64,000 nt of DNA from Ascarosepion bandense (GCA_037127315.1 JBBBDQ010000308.1:1729501-1793500), one strand, 5' to 3'. Positions 30,690-41,465 are shown, counted from the first letter of the stretch. Translations and numbers: made by a program. Notes: a model not told the origin generated them from the letters alone.

Positions 30690-31560
30690 GCTTGTACAGC
30701 GAAAATATTTTGAGGACCCTAGAAGTTATGCCGGGATTAGTAATCGGAGGCCACAATTTAAACAAACTAAGATACGCAGATGATACAGTGCTGATAGCAG
30801 ATACAGAAAGGAAACTACAAGACCTCCTACAGAAGGTAGCTGAAGGAAGTAACAAGAAAGGACTAGAAATAAACTGCAAAAAAACCGAATGGATAATCAT
30901 CAGTAAAAAGGGCAACCTAATATGCCAAATACAGGTCGAGGATACTAGAATCAAGCAGGTACAAAAAACTTAAATACCTGGGAAGTGTTATAACAGAAGA
31001 CGGAAAGTGCGACGCAGAGATCCGAAGGCGAATTGGCATGGCGAAGGAAGCATTCCAGAAGTTGAGTAAAGTATTAAGAAACAGGACAATTTCGCTAGAA
31101 ACAAGGAAGAGAGTACTGGATTGCTACGTGCTGTCCGTCCTTCAATATGGCAGTGAACGCTGGACAATACCATCAAAAATGAAGAAAAAACTTGAAGCAA
31201 CTGAAATGTGGTTTTACAGAAGGATGCTGCAAATATCATGGATCGAGCATGTGAGCAATGATGAGGTCTTAGAAAAGATGGAAACAAAAAGGAAATTAAT
31301 ACAGAGCATCAGGAAGAGACAGCTGAAGTTTCTGGGACAGGTAATGAGGAAGGAGGGCTTGGAGAAACTGATACTATCAGGCCAGATAGAGGGAAAAAGA
31401 AACAGGGAAAAGCAACGAATAACATATCTAAAGACCTAATCAGGTGAATGAGGGAACGAGGGTTGCATGGTGTAACAGGAGAAGGCATGGTCAGAGCCAC
31501 CAGTGATAGGGAAACCTGGAAAGCCATGATCGCCTACATCCTGAAGGGACAGGAAACATA
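30690..31560 (+). mobile_element. LINE-A, best-preserved copy
   Basis: About 870 bp. Begins YSENILRTLEVMPGLVIGGH (RT palm) with an intact catalytic box RYADDTVLIADTERKLQDLL (YADD codons at 30774-30785), then GLEINCKKTEWIIISKKGN. A single-base shift near 30965 breaks the frame, which resumes at 31038 as AKEAFQKLSKVLRNRTISLE, SVLQYGSERWTIPSKMKKKL, EMWFYRRMLQISWIEHVSND and GQIEGKRNREKQRITYLKT. A premature stop at 31437 is followed by the normal 3' end and GAAGAAG. The endonuclease and RT fingers are missing, so it cannot move by itself. Confidence 0.9.
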
Positions 31561-31822
31561 GAAGAAGTTACCTTCTCCCCTATCTCCTACTACTAACCCA
31601 ATGGTCAAGTCACATACCTCCCACTACCCTAGAAGAAATTACTACTAAGATTCCGTTAGCTTAACCATATAAAAGCCAATATTCCCCAACCCCTTCCTTT
31701 ACTAGACCAATCCTCCAGCATTAGAATTTTTCCTCATTCTTTGTTTAAACGGGGTTTACAATGCATGTCTTAAACTGACATGTTGAAAATGGCTATTTCC
31801 TCTCTAAATTTTATCTGAATTT

Positions 31823-31872
31823 ACACACACACACACACACACGCACATAGATTTATATATATATATATATAT
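31823..31872. repeat. (AC)n and (TA)n microsatellites
   Basis: (AC)n at 31823-31843 and (TA)n at 31855-31872, adjacent to a repeat H fragment. The 260 bp before it hold no gene. Confidence 0.9.
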
Positions 31873-31873
31873 T

Positions 31874-31965
31874 CCTGGGTAAGATAGTAAACTGCATCCA
31901 GCAACAAGGAGGTTGCGATGAGCATGTAACCACCTCTTAATTGCTGTTCTTCAAGGTCCCATGTA
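31874..31965 (-). repeat. Repeat H, 3' fragment
   Basis: Reverse complement of the 3' part of repeat H (ACCACCTCTTAATTGCTGTT on plus). See 61837-62406 for the complete copy. Confidence 0.7.
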
Positions 31966-32011
31966 TCAAGTATGTCATTAACTGATATATTAACAAAATT
32001 AAACCTATTGG

Positions 32012-32325
32012 TCAGTCAGTTGAGTGCCATACGTGATACACGCTCAGGCGATCATATCTCGACAGAGACATGACTGACTGGGTAGAAGATTATCCCGCAG
32101 TAGGTTGCCATTGCTTTTTGCAGTAGACTGGTTGCCGACCAAGGCTATAGAACCCAATCTGTCCTGTTATTTAACCCATAACTGGAAGGAATAGGTGGAT
32201 TAATACCTTTCCCAAGGGTATTTGCGCATAAGTGAATGCAATGAATTCAGCTGGAATTCGAGCTCGGCTCCCCAATTTCTCGTTCCGAGCCGATATCCAA
32301 TGCACCACAACGCACATCCAACGTT
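32012..32325 (-). mobile_element. tRNA-derived SINE, full length
   Basis: Minus-strand copy complete from the tail (GTCAGTTGAGTGCCATACGT) through the core to the head (TTCTCGTTCCGAGCCGATAT, then CACCACAACGCAC). B box on minus: GAGCTCGAATTCC. Confidence 0.9.
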
Positions 32326-32329
32326 TAAT

Positions 32330-32605
32330 TTTCAGAAGTATGCCAGTTTGGAAAGTGTTTTAATAGCCTACAGAAAATGCGACACAGAAATTCGAGGATG
32401 CATTGGATTAGCAGAAGATGCATTCCATAGACTAACGAAAGTGCTGAAAAACAGAACATTGTGTTATAAACAAAGAAAAGCGCACCGAATTGCTAATATT
32501 GCAGAGAACCTTGGATAATCTCCCAAAACTAATGAGATAACTGGGGACACAGAAACATGGTTCTACAGAAGGATACTGAGAATTCATAAACGAAGCGTAA
32601 AAGTA
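32330..32605 (+). mobile_element. LINE-A fragment, 5' part of an interrupted copy
   Basis: Diverged LINE-A: AAATGCGACACAGAAATTCG, GCAGAAGATGCATTCCATAG, CATGGTTCTACAGAAGGATA. The end of the same or another copy resumes at 32965 after a SINE. Confidence 0.7.
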
Positions 32606-32656
32606 GCGAGAAATCTTAAATAGCCAGTAAGCAGATTTTTACAACCAGAATTTGAA

Positions 32657-32962
32657 GTTAGTTAAGTGCATTACGTGATACACGCTTGGGCGATCATGTC
32701 TCTTTTGACAGGGCTGAAGATTTTCCCTTAGTAAGTTGCCGTTACTTTCTGCGGAAGACTGCTAACTAACAAAGGCTATAGAACTCAATCTCTTCTCTGT
32801 TTACTCCATAGTATGAGGGAGAAGAGATGGATTAATAGCTTTGTCAAGGGTATTTGCGCGTAAGTGAATGTAACGAATACAACTTGAATTCGAACTTGGC
32901 TCTTTGAGTTCACATTCCGAGCCGATATCCATTGCACCAGAACGCACATATGGAAGGCAGCT
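32657..32962 (-). mobile_element. tRNA-derived SINE between LINE-A pieces
   Basis: Minus strand, full length but diverged. Tail AGTTAAGTGCATTACGTGAT, head ACATTCCGAGCCGATATCC then CACCAGAACGCAC. Flanked by plus-strand LINE-A pieces on both sides. Confidence 0.85.
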
Positions 32963-32964
32963 GA

Positions 32965-33092
32965 ATATTTGATGTTGGATGGTCGAACGGGAGGATTGGT
33001 AAAGGCAGAGAAGCTGCTCTGGGTCACCAGGGACAGGGTGTTATGAAGAGCCAATGTCGTAAAGAGACGCGGCACGCAGAAGAAGAAGTTTT
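32965..33092 (+). mobile_element. LINE-A 3' tail
   Basis: GGTCACCAGGGACAGGGTG, AGAGACGCGGCACGCAGAAG then AAG. Completes the interrupted LINE-A copy. Confidence 0.75.
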
Positions 33093-33095
33093 ATT

Positions 33096-33190
33096 AAATT
33101 GTAAAATGGCGATCAGTAAAAATATAAAAATTGTAAAATGGCCATCAGTAAAAATATAAAAAATTGTAAAATGGCGATTAGTAAAAATAT
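33096..33190. repeat. Short tandem repeat, about 36 bp x 3
   Basis: Three units of ATTGTAAAATGGCGATCAGT, AAAAATATAAAA. It follows the LINE-A tail. Confidence 0.85.
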
Positions 33191-33236
33191 TCAAATCGTT
33201 TGTTCAGAAGGAAACGTTATCACATTAATGAGCATT

Positions 33237-33475
33237 GTGAAAATTGATATCAGTTTTGAGCCAATCAAATTGATAAAAATTTGAGCCAATCAAATTGATA
33301 ACAGTTTTGAGCCAATCAAATTGATAACAATTTTGAACCAATGAAATTGATAACAATTTTGAACCAATGAAATTGATAACAGTTTTGAGCCAAATAAATT
33401 GATAACAGTTTTAAGCCAATCAAATTGATAACAATTTTGAGCCAATCAAATTAACAGTTTTGACCCAATGAAATA
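33237..33475. repeat. CCAAT-box minisatellite, about 27 bp x 8-9
   Basis: Units of TTGAGCCAATCAAATTGATA, ACAGTT. Nearly every unit carries CCAAT in the good context (G)CCAATCA. Some units read AACCAATGA, and one is CCAAATAA. The array ends at CCCAATGAAATATCCCGCCG. Confidence 0.85.
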
Positions 33476-33535
33476 TCCCGCCGAAAATAAAATGGTTAAA
33501 GTTAGATATAAAAAAGAATTTCACCGACACCGGAT
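33476..33535 (+). promoter_or_regulatory. Promoter-like block after the CCAAT array
   Basis: Immediately 3' of the CCAAT array come TCCCGCCGAAAA (33467-33485, E2F-like TTSSCGC relative) and GATATAAAAAAG (about 33503-33514, TATA-like), in the order distal CCAAT, GC element, TATA. No recognisable protein follows within 500 bp. Functional role is inferred from motif order only. Confidence 0.35.
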
Positions 33536-34069
33536 GTGCGTCCTCTGACAGCCAAAATACGCAGACGAAAATTGGTTTCAACGCAGATCGGTTTTAGTTA
33601 CATTTTGATTTATTAACTAATCAGAGAATCTAATGGAAAGATAAAAATGCAAGCTCGCTGAGCCTATACATATGTATAAAAGAGGCGAATTTACCCGACT
33701 TGACACACGACATCCGTTGCCATTTCCCCATCGTACTAAATATGTAACATTTAGACGTATGAGACGGCGTCATCAGGTTCTTGAACTCCCCAAAAGCAAT
33801 TATCGCAGAGCCTGAAATTACTTTCACGGACTTAAACAATCTTCAAGAACATACAAAGTTGACTTATTTAAGAGTCTATGTTTTTGAAATCTGACATTTC
33901 AGACGAATCTACTAACAGAAAACAGAATTCCTGCTTTGCAAATTCGAGGACAACATATTCATGATGATCGGTGGGGTACCGATAACATAGGCAATCAGAG
34001 TTGGGATGATAATGATCTCCAAAAAAATAACAATATCCTGTACCAAATGTTTCAAGAAATAGGACCCAA
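33536..34069. other. No gene identified downstream of the promoter-like block
   Basis: About 530 bp. A second TATA-like TATGTATAAAAGAGG lies near 33671. Open frames of up to 95 codons on plus (33936-34223) run into LINE-A and have no domain. Could be a non-coding transcript or an unknown element. Confidence 0.35.
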
Positions 34070-34178
34070 AATTCTTCTTTTGTGTCGTGACCTTTCAGGA
34101 AGTAGGAGATCATGTCTATCCCTTCTCGCGCTGAACACTTTTTCTTTTGGTATCTCTCCCAAACTCCGCTCCGCCATT
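34070..34178 (-). mobile_element. LINE-A 3' tail
   Basis: Diverged minus-strand tail (TTCTTTTGTGTCGTGACCTT, CAGGAAGTAGGAGATCATG). It stops at CTCCGCCATTCAT and is followed at once by a second LINE-A. Confidence 0.7.
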
Positions 34179-34179
34179 C

Positions 34180-34765
34180 ATTCTTACTTCTTTATGTGCC
34201 GTGTCTTTTCAGGACGTAGGTGATCATGGCCCGCCATATCTTCCTATTTCTTGAGGCTCTTCACCTGTTATTTCGCTCAACTCATTGCTTTCCCTCGTTT
34301 CTCCTTGCATCTCTCCGTCCCGTTCGCATCAGATTCTCAAAGCCTTCTATCCTCACTACATGTCCCAGAAACCTCAGCTGTCTTTTCCTGATGTCAAGTA
34401 TCAGTTTCATTTTCGTGTCCATCTTCTCTCAATCCTCGTCTTTGCTCACATGTATCCTCAGAATCCTTCTGTAGAACGACATTTCCGTTGCTTCATGTCT
34501 TTCCTTCATCTTTACTAAGATTGTGCAGCATTCGCTACCATATTGAAGGACGTACATCACATTAAAATCTAGTACTCTCTTCTTTGTTTCTAGCAAAATT
34601 TTCCTGTCTTTCAGTACTCTATTAAACTTTTGGAATGCATCGTTGGACATACCAATACGCTGTTTGATCTCAGTGTCGCATTTTCCGTTCTCTATTAGGA
34701 TACTTCCCAGGTAATTAAATTTCTCTACTTGCTTTAGTATCCCCGACTTGTAGTTGGTATTTTCG
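34180..34765 (-). mobile_element. LINE-A, C-terminal part
   Basis: Minus-strand copy from the 3' end to the IQV-type region. Its open piece 34429-34650 encodes AFQKFNRVLKDRKILLETKK and YGSECCTIL. Several frameshifts. Confidence 0.85.
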
Positions 34766-35301
34766 GCTCAAGTTTAAACATTCTAAAAAAAATCTATGAT
34801 CTGGGATTGGAATGAGAGCCATGATGTCACACATTCAGAATCCATCATAAAATTTTAAGATATACAGTTACCAAAGAAAGAACATTTCAAACAACAGAGT
34901 GAATAGTTATAACAAATTTATTAAATAGAAAAACTCAATAGGCTGCGCTTGGAATAGTTTCGTACAATACCGCAAGTTGCTACACAACCAAAAATATTAA
35001 CCTGAAAACTTGAGTTATGTACTTCAGTACCTTAATCATCAAGAGATTATAATGCCGACGTTTTGTGCAAAAGCTGTTGAATAATAGCCAAAATTTTCAA
35101 CAGGATTCAAACGCTTTCTCAGATCAGTTGGTAAAAATGACTGTGAGCAATGAAGCATGCAGTTCTTAGCCAGGACAAACCGTCTTCGAAACTCTTGGAT
35201 TAGTGCTACAGGATCACAAACGAAGAATTATAGAAGATAACAGAAATCACATCACTTAAGGACATTCAACAAGAACAAAATTAAAATAGATATCACATGT
35301 A
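34766..35301. other. No gene seen
   Basis: About 535 bp without matches inside the window. Ends at a TA dinucleotide where a Tc1-like element begins. Confidence 0.4.
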
Positions 35302-35932
35302 CAGTACTATGCAAAAGTATAAGGACAAGAACTATTTTACCTTTTATGAGGCATATTGACAGAAAATAAACAATTTAATTAAAGTAATTTTATTTGATTT
35401 ACTCAAAAAATACTTTAACAAAAAATACTTGTTACAAAATAAATTTAATATTTAGTATAATAGCCTTTTGCTTCATTCTGTCAGGCATTGATATCACTGG
35501 CTTCTTCAATGTATTTAATGGTATCGCCTGCCAAGCAGCTTCTATTTATTCCCAAGGTGTGTCTTGCGAAGTAACATTAGATTTATCAATTTGAGAGGGG
35601 GGAATAAGAAAAAAGTCAGTCATATGCAAGGATAATAGAATAATGGGTAGTTTCAAAATAACTTCTTTAACAGAAAATAGGAAAATTAAATATAACTTCC
35701 TTTTAATACACTTTTCTTATACCTAGTTTTAAATAATCAATATTTATTAGCAATTTACCTCGCTTTTCATCCTGCATCTGTATTTCAATGAGGTTTTTAG
35801 GAAAATCACCCCTGTTCTAATCCTTTTGCACGCTCCGGGAAAAAGTTTTAGAAAAGGGGTGATTTTAAACTTTATTTTGATACCTCATAAAAGGTAAAAT
35901 ATTTCATGTCCTAATACTTTTGCACAGTACTG
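35302..35932 (-). mobile_element. Short Tc1-like transposon, copy 1
   Basis: 631 bp between TA dinucleotides (35300-35301 and 35933-35934). Terminal inverted repeats of about 50 bp: CAGTACTATGCAAAAGTAT here and CAGTACTGTGCAAAAGTATT at the other end read inward. On the minus strand it keeps a stub of the transposase C-terminus (DKSNVTS..., EAAWQAIPLNTLKK, SMPDRMK), antisense to plus 35455-35600. Near 35815-35870 it has a mutated version of the central palindrome seen in copy 2. Non-autonomous. Confidence 0.85.
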
Positions 35933-36102
35933 TAACTCGAAGAGAAAATAATAATATAATGCTGACGTTCTATACAACTTGCAATAAAATGGGAGGGAGA
36001 AAAACATATCAATAGTGAAAAGAGCTATAACAGCTATGGGTGTTGAATATTTACCTGAAATATTGTCTTAGTATTATGTTGGCAAGAAAGTCCAGACTCG
36101 CC

Positions 36103-36346
36103 TCAGTCAGTTAAATGCCATACGTGATACACGCTTGGGCAATCATGTCTCGAAAGGGACACGACTGACTGGGCAGAAATTATCCCGCAATAGGTAGCCA
36201 TTACTTTCTGTGGTAGTCTGGTTGCCAACCAAGGTTACAGGACCCAATCTGTCCTGTTATTTAACCCATAAATGGAAGAAAGAGACGGATTAATACCTTT
36301 CCTAAGGGTATTTGCGCGTAAATGAATGCAAGAAATTTGAACTCGG
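36103..36346 (-). mobile_element. tRNA-derived SINE, tail and core
   Basis: Minus-strand SINE that stops at GAACTCGG (36339-36346), inside its own B-box region. The missing head is found 2.6 kb away at 38990-39045, so the P-like transposon interrupts it. Confidence 0.9.
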
Positions 36347-36465
36347 TCGAGACCGTCGCTATTATTACCAGGTCTGTTCTATGATTAAAGTTGACTTGCT
36401 GACGTCACACTTAGTAGCGTTGTTTTATTTACTACCCGGCGTCCGTTAGCGTTGACTTATTTTCA

Positions 36466-36586
36466 GAACCAAATTGCAAAGGGAATTATAAAAATGGACC
36501 GAAAGTTCATTGTTTTTCGTTTCCAAAAAATAAACATTTATTTGATAAATGGAAACATGCCATTAAAAGAGAGAATTTTAGCAAAG
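36466..36586 (+). pseudogene. THAP zinc-finger exon of the P-like transposon
   Basis: Between a TTTTCAG acceptor-like site and a GTGAGT donor-like site the frame reads PNCKGNYKNGPKVHCFSFPK followed by NKHLFDKWKHAIKRENFSK. This is the N-terminal half of a THAP domain (C2CH DNA-binding finger): second Cys of the CxxC pair, the KVHxFxFPK and W...I.R.NF positions. The first Cys, and the downstream C..H with AVPTIF, are not visible and would need other exons. THAP fingers bind the ends of P-type transposons. Confidence 0.75.
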
Positions 36587-37932
36587 TGAGTAGTTAAAAT
36601 TTTATCACCATTTATTTCAACAGTCGCTAAAATCAAAATTTGCTAAAATATTAGTTTTGCCGTAGCACAAGAAAGAAATCACTTTGTTTATATCTTTTAA
36701 ATTAATATAATAAAATAAGATATTATTTTTATTTCTTTGAATAAAATTGAAATAAAAATTATCTTAAAAAATATCTGAATTAAAAAAATAAAATTTATGG
36801 CTATTCGTTCGTAAGTTTTTTTTTTTCGAAATGTTTTAAAACTTAAACTGAAGCCAAAAAAAGTTGTTAAACATTATATTTTCTAAAAATATTTGAATTA
36901 ATATTTTATTGATATTTTATTTTATTTAAGAAAATAATGTTTTCTTTTCAATGAAATGTTTAAAAAACTCTTAGGAAACGAAAGTAAAATCTTACTTAAC
37001 TTTTCTATACTTGCAACTTTATGAATCATTTTTAAACATGAAAAAATATTCCTGAATTAATTTTTTTATTCTTCTTGTATTAACAAAAACTACACAATTC
37101 ATATTTTAGTCAATTTTAAAAGAATTTGTTTTATTTTTAAGCTTTTTATTTGAAAACCCCGTGAAATTATTTCTTACAAAAGTCAAGTCACTATTACCGA
37201 AAATTAAAACTTGAAAATGATGATTTAATCTTTATTTAAACCTATTATTTCTGAATAAGTTTTGAATTTATTTGAAACATAAAGCCCTAAATCACACCAC
37301 ACTTGAATTTTAAAACCTAATTTTTAAAATATTTAATTTTTAGAAAATATTTATCACAAAATAAACACCCTCAAAAAAATATTTTCCAAACATTTTTTCC
37401 TGTTTTTGATAATTTGAAGTTAATTATCGATATTAATCCATATAAAAAAATTGGAAATAAAAAATTAGAATTTTAACTGAAGAATACTTCTTTTATAGTT
37501 GGTTTAGGGTTTTTTATTCCTTAAAAAAATTAATTAGTAAGTAAAACATTAACCAAAAAAGAGTTTTGCAAAAAAAATGATTTTTTTATAAAGAGTTTAA
37601 CATCATAAATGAAATAGAAACATTAATTTTTCCTTTTTTTTTCATTTTTTACTATTAAAATATTTTAAAAATGTAATTGAATTACCAAATATCCTAGAAT
37701 TTTTTAAGTGCATCTTTTTTGAAAGGTAAACATTTATCTTTTTATTTCATCCAGTAGGCTTAACAATGGATTCAAAATATTTCAAAGTTTTTTTAGCAGA
37801 ATTTCCCTAAAGACATTTGTTGATATTATTAATAAATCTACTGGATTAAAAGTTCTCAAGACTTTTTAAAAAATCTATTTCAGATTTAGCTATCCTATCA
37901 TTAATTTGTTTGATTCATAATTATTTATTACT

Positions 37933-38354
37933 GTTATGACGTTTTTAAAAAAATTGAAATGTTATAGTTGTAAAAAGTTTAGTATCAGGAAGAGACCTGA
38001 TATAAACAGTTATTTTCAAGGAATTAATAGAGGTTCTCTGTTATATTCCAATGATGTAACAACAAATTTAGTACTATACAATTATATTGTTATTAATAAA
38101 CTTGTAAAGAATCCTTATTTTCTTCATTCAATGAATCAAAGAAAATTCTCTACATAACATTGGATGTTTTGGCTAATGATGAACTACTTTTTCATGTTGA
38201 CTCATGTGGTGAAGGTCATAGCATTGAAAAAATAGAAAAAATGATTATCTGGAGCTCTTCTAATGCATTATTAAATAATTTTTGTAGCAAGGAAATTGAT
38301 AATATTACTTGTAAGAAGTTAAGTAAGAAAAGAAAACTTCAAACATTCAACTGA
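37933..38354 (+). pseudogene. P-like transposase C-terminal remnant
   Basis: Two frames joined by a shift near 38157: LKKLKCYSCKKFSIRKRPDI with GINRGSLLYSNDVTTNLVLY, then LDVLANDELLFHVDSCGEGH and a Lys-rich end at 38354 (TGA). The Cys pair with GSL and the NEL/H-type end resemble the C-terminus of THAP9/P-type transposases. The RNase-H-like catalytic core is missing. Assignment depends on position inside the THAP-bearing element. Confidence 0.55.
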
Positions 38355-38989
38355 ATTTTGAGACATAAAAAAACTTTTATAAGTTTGATTTTTAAAAAAC
38401 AGTAATTTAAACTTATTTAGTTTGAATTAATTTGCTTGAATTTAAATGGTTGCATTTTTTAATATTTTTAATTAATTTGCTTATTTATTGTTGCTTCTTG
38501 TTTGTTCCTAAATAAAATTCTAATGGTTGCTTGATTGCTATATTTGAGTGATTCTGATTTAAAAATTCTTGCAATTAAAACAAAAGTGATTGTGATTTTT
38601 CATAATTAAATTAAAAATATGAAAATTTAAGCAGTGTTTGTTAAATTTTTAGAATTTAGACGAATAAACAAAAAGTTTTGTCCTTAAAACTGTTTATTTA
38701 TAAACACGGCCGACAGTCAGTAGTCAACAATAATGTTTATATTTTCTTATTAATTATTGTTCTTCTTAATTTTAATTAAAATTAATAAAACCAGCATAAA
38801 TCAAAACATGTGTCTTTCTTTTTTTTTCTTGTTACATTTTAAAAAGTTTTAAAATGTTTATTAAAAAAACGACTTTGTGATTATCACCATTGTCATGAAG
38901 TGAGAGACACGGCTGCTACGCTAATTCATGACTCTACTACTGTGACGTCACATTTCATCGCTTCGGCTTTGGTAATATATAGGAGGTCT

Positions 38990-39045
38990 TGACTCGGCTC
39001 CCCGATTTCTAGTTCCAAGTCCATATCCACTGCACCACAAAGCGG
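38990..39045 (-). mobile_element. tRNA-derived SINE, head piece
   Basis: GACTCGGCTCCCCGATTTCT through CCACTGCACCACAAAGCG completes the SINE interrupted at 36346. Confidence 0.85.
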
Positions 39046-39440
39046 AAAGTAACACCAACATTTATTCTTGAAAATAAAGTTCATCATTCTTGACAATCTT
39101 CTGCCAGAAATCAGCCTGCATCCGAGATACCAGTCCGCTGGCTTTGAATATTAAAAAAAAACTGTAAACAAGTGTTGAATCGCTGGTCGCGGAGGAAGTG
39201 TGCAATCAAGTAGAATAGGCCCTGACCACTCGGAGCAGCATCGAGACTGAATGGTTGATATGAAAGAATCTCAACATTGTACGGCGACTAGACTCCACGG
39301 TCTGAGAGAGAGAGACGGAGGACTGGAAAACCATCCTGCGACATCCCGTTTTCCACCGCGTGAGAAAGCGATAACACGAGGATGGACACACTTGGGTAGA
39401 GCACCGACGACGGTGGTTCGATCATGTTCGAGACGGATAT
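39046..39440. other. Unassigned, higher GC
   Basis: About 400 bp of balanced composition between the SINE head and LINE-B (GGTCTGAGAGAGAGAGACGG, CCGCGTGAGAAAGCGATAAC). Open frames run through on both strands without a recognised motif. It could be a fragment of another element. Confidence 0.35.
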
Positions 39441-40087
39441 CGTTTGGAACTATTTTCCTTGTTTTTAGCAATTTTTTATGGTCAGGTGCCCCTGCCGTTC
39501 TCCTCAGTGTTCCTGACAAGCTCCAAAGGAGAGTCTGTAATGTGATAGGTACTGATCTGGCGACTCGACTGCAGCCACTTCCCCATCGTCGAAATGTGGC
39601 CTCCCTTTGTCTCTTCTATAAATATTTTCATTGCTTCTGCTCGGACGAACTTAAGTCACTGATGCCTTCTCAACAGGTGTTTACTCGTGCAACCAGACTG
39701 GCAACTGGGTCCCACCCATTCACAGTCAGGTTAGCCAAATGCAGACGACAATTCTACTCCTGCAGCTTCCTCTCTCGCACTTCCCGCCTGTGGCACTCGC
39801 TCCCGTATTCTTGCTTTCCTGACGGCTACAACCTCCAGAAATTTAAATGCAAAGTCAATACTCATCTACTAACCACTGACTCTAGCTCTCTCCCCTCCCC
39901 TGTATAACCTTCCCTTTCTCTCCACCTATGTATCTGTCATCGCACCTATTTTCTCAGCTTTCTATTGTTCCTTTCTAACTAGTCTGTACTCCTCACTCTT
40001 TCCTAATGAATCTTTTTGCATTTATGTAACCCCCTGCACATCAGTGGCGTTTCCGCTTTGCTCGGGGTGAAATGATTAAAAAAAAAT
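39441..40087 (+). mobile_element. LINE-B 3' part with open C-terminal domain
   Basis: From about 39475 the frame reads WSGAPAVLLSVPDKLQRRVC, then LQPLPHRRNVASLCLFYKYF, FTRATRLATGSHPFTVRLAK, RTSRLWHSLPYSCFPDGYNL and KCKVNTHLLT, stopping at 39905. This Cys/His/Trp-containing C-terminus downstream of the RT is usual in jockey/CR1-type LINEs. It is open and the least decayed LINE-B coding piece here. The 3' end GTAACCCCCTGCACATCAGT, GGCGTTTCCGCTTTGCTCGG and an A-rich tail follow. The upstream part of the open frame (39251-39440) is unrelated sequence. Confidence 0.85.
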
Positions 40088-41147
40088 CTTTTTGTTTAAT
40101 ACTTTTTTAGCCTTAGGTATGCATCTTTGTCTATCCTAGTTCGCCTGTAGAAGGCTTGGTTATGCTTGTCAAGTTGGCTTTGTGCCAAACACAACCGAAG
40201 TCTCCACAATTTAAAATATTTGAAGATTGAATGAATGGTTGGAACAAGTGTTTGTTTGTAAAATAAATGGAATTTGTATTATCTAAACAGAAATAACGAA
40301 TTTTTAAAAAGAAGGGAAATTGTATTTACGGAACAAAATAACATAAATGTGTAAGAAAAAATGTTCAAAGAGAAAGTGTATGTAGTCAACTATTCAAAGA
40401 GAAAATATACGTAATTAAATGTTTTACACAAATTCAGAGTTTATATTTGATAGTAACAAAATGTGTGTAGGTAAAAATATGAATCAGTCTACTAACTAAT
40501 AAAGTCCGTGTTCTTTTCCTTTTTATGGCCGGAGAAAAAGTGAAAAGGAAATTAAAGCAATGAAGTAGATTGCACTTACAAGAGTCAGTTGAAGTATCTT
40601 GTTAGTGTTGCTTTCTTTGACAGTGTGTAGGTGAAGACAAAGAAATGAAAACTGAAAGGAGAGGTAGAATGAATGCATGTCGACGAGGTACGACAGGGTC
40701 TGCGTCCTGAAATTTATTCTATACATTGCGACAAGATCAGTCAGACTACCGCTCCTATCTCGGGCTGATTTGATCGGTCAAGCGACGTGGTTAAGTAGTG
40801 GATTTTAGTCATGTGATCGGCTCCGAACAGCATATTCATTTTCTTGGTATGAAAAAAATTGAGAGTGGTCAGAGATCAACTTGCTATTTCCTATCCAATC
40901 ATATTCTAGAACATTGACGTTCACACTGACTTATGAAATTTGCCTTGGTCTGGGTTTTTCTAAAATGTTTTCAGTCGTTTTTACCCGACTTTGCGGGTCT
41001 GCAATTTTACTTTTTTCGTTTGAGGGAATTGTTAGATGATATAGGATTTGTATCTTATACGCTTTCGAATATCAGTGTCGCACTTTCCGTCCTCTGTTAA
41101 CAGTTACCAAAATGGAAAGCTTTTCGGAACAATCACAATGAAAATAC
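40088..41147. other. No gene seen
   Basis: About 1 kb, AT-rich, no recognised domain or window-internal repeat except a fragment TTTCGAATATCAGTGTCGCA, CTTTCCGTCCTCTGTTAA (41065-41100) matching LINE-A on the minus strand. Confidence 0.4.
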
Positions 41148-41465
41148 AGAAGTCCTCGACTTACGATATAGTCACGTTTCTACGATGTGCCGTAAAGTGA
41201 TTAGCCGTGAAAGCTGGAACGTATTCGTAATTTAACTTTCATGGTGATGATTTCATTACACCGCCATTAGAAGAGCTTTCGCTACGATAGGGATCCTTAA
41301 TGAGGGACAAAAAGCTTTCAACAAACACAACACAAACGAAAGAGAGTGAATGCAATCAACAATCCAATATAGTTAACAAACATGAAACAAGATTAATGAA
41401 GATTGCGTCTTAAACACGAATCTTCGTAGATCGAAACTGTCGTAACTTGGGGACTGACTGTATAT
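41148..41465. repeat. MITE-like repeat with inverted ends
   Basis: Left end AGTCCTCGACTTACGA and right end TCGTAACTTGGGGACTGACT are inverted relatives of a consensus like CAGTCCCCGACTTACGA. About 310 bp, non-coding. Related ends recur at 42490-42515 and 42660-42710. Probably a short non-autonomous DNA transposon, superfamily unknown. Confidence 0.5.

Larger units (their letters stand above)
36347..38989 (+). mobile_element. P-element-like THAP transposon
   Basis: 2,643 bp splitting a SINE. The SINE octamer GAACTCGG is on the left and TGACTCGG on the right, consistent with the 8-bp target duplication of P elements after two changes. Imperfect terminal inverted repeats: GAGACCGTCGCTATTATTAC on the left, AGACCTCCTATATATTACC on the right (reverse complement), and each end also holds a TGACGTCA palindrome (36402, 38942). 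A THAP exon sits near the left end and a transposase C-terminal stub near the right. The AT-rich 1.3 kb between holds no intact catalytic domain, so it is an internally eroded copy. Confidence 0.75.

Noticed and set aside
39251..39475. N-terminal extension of the 218-codon plus-strand frame as part of the LINE-B protein
   Set aside because: Similarity to LINE-B starts only near 39475. The upstream codons are unrelated sequence that happens to be open.
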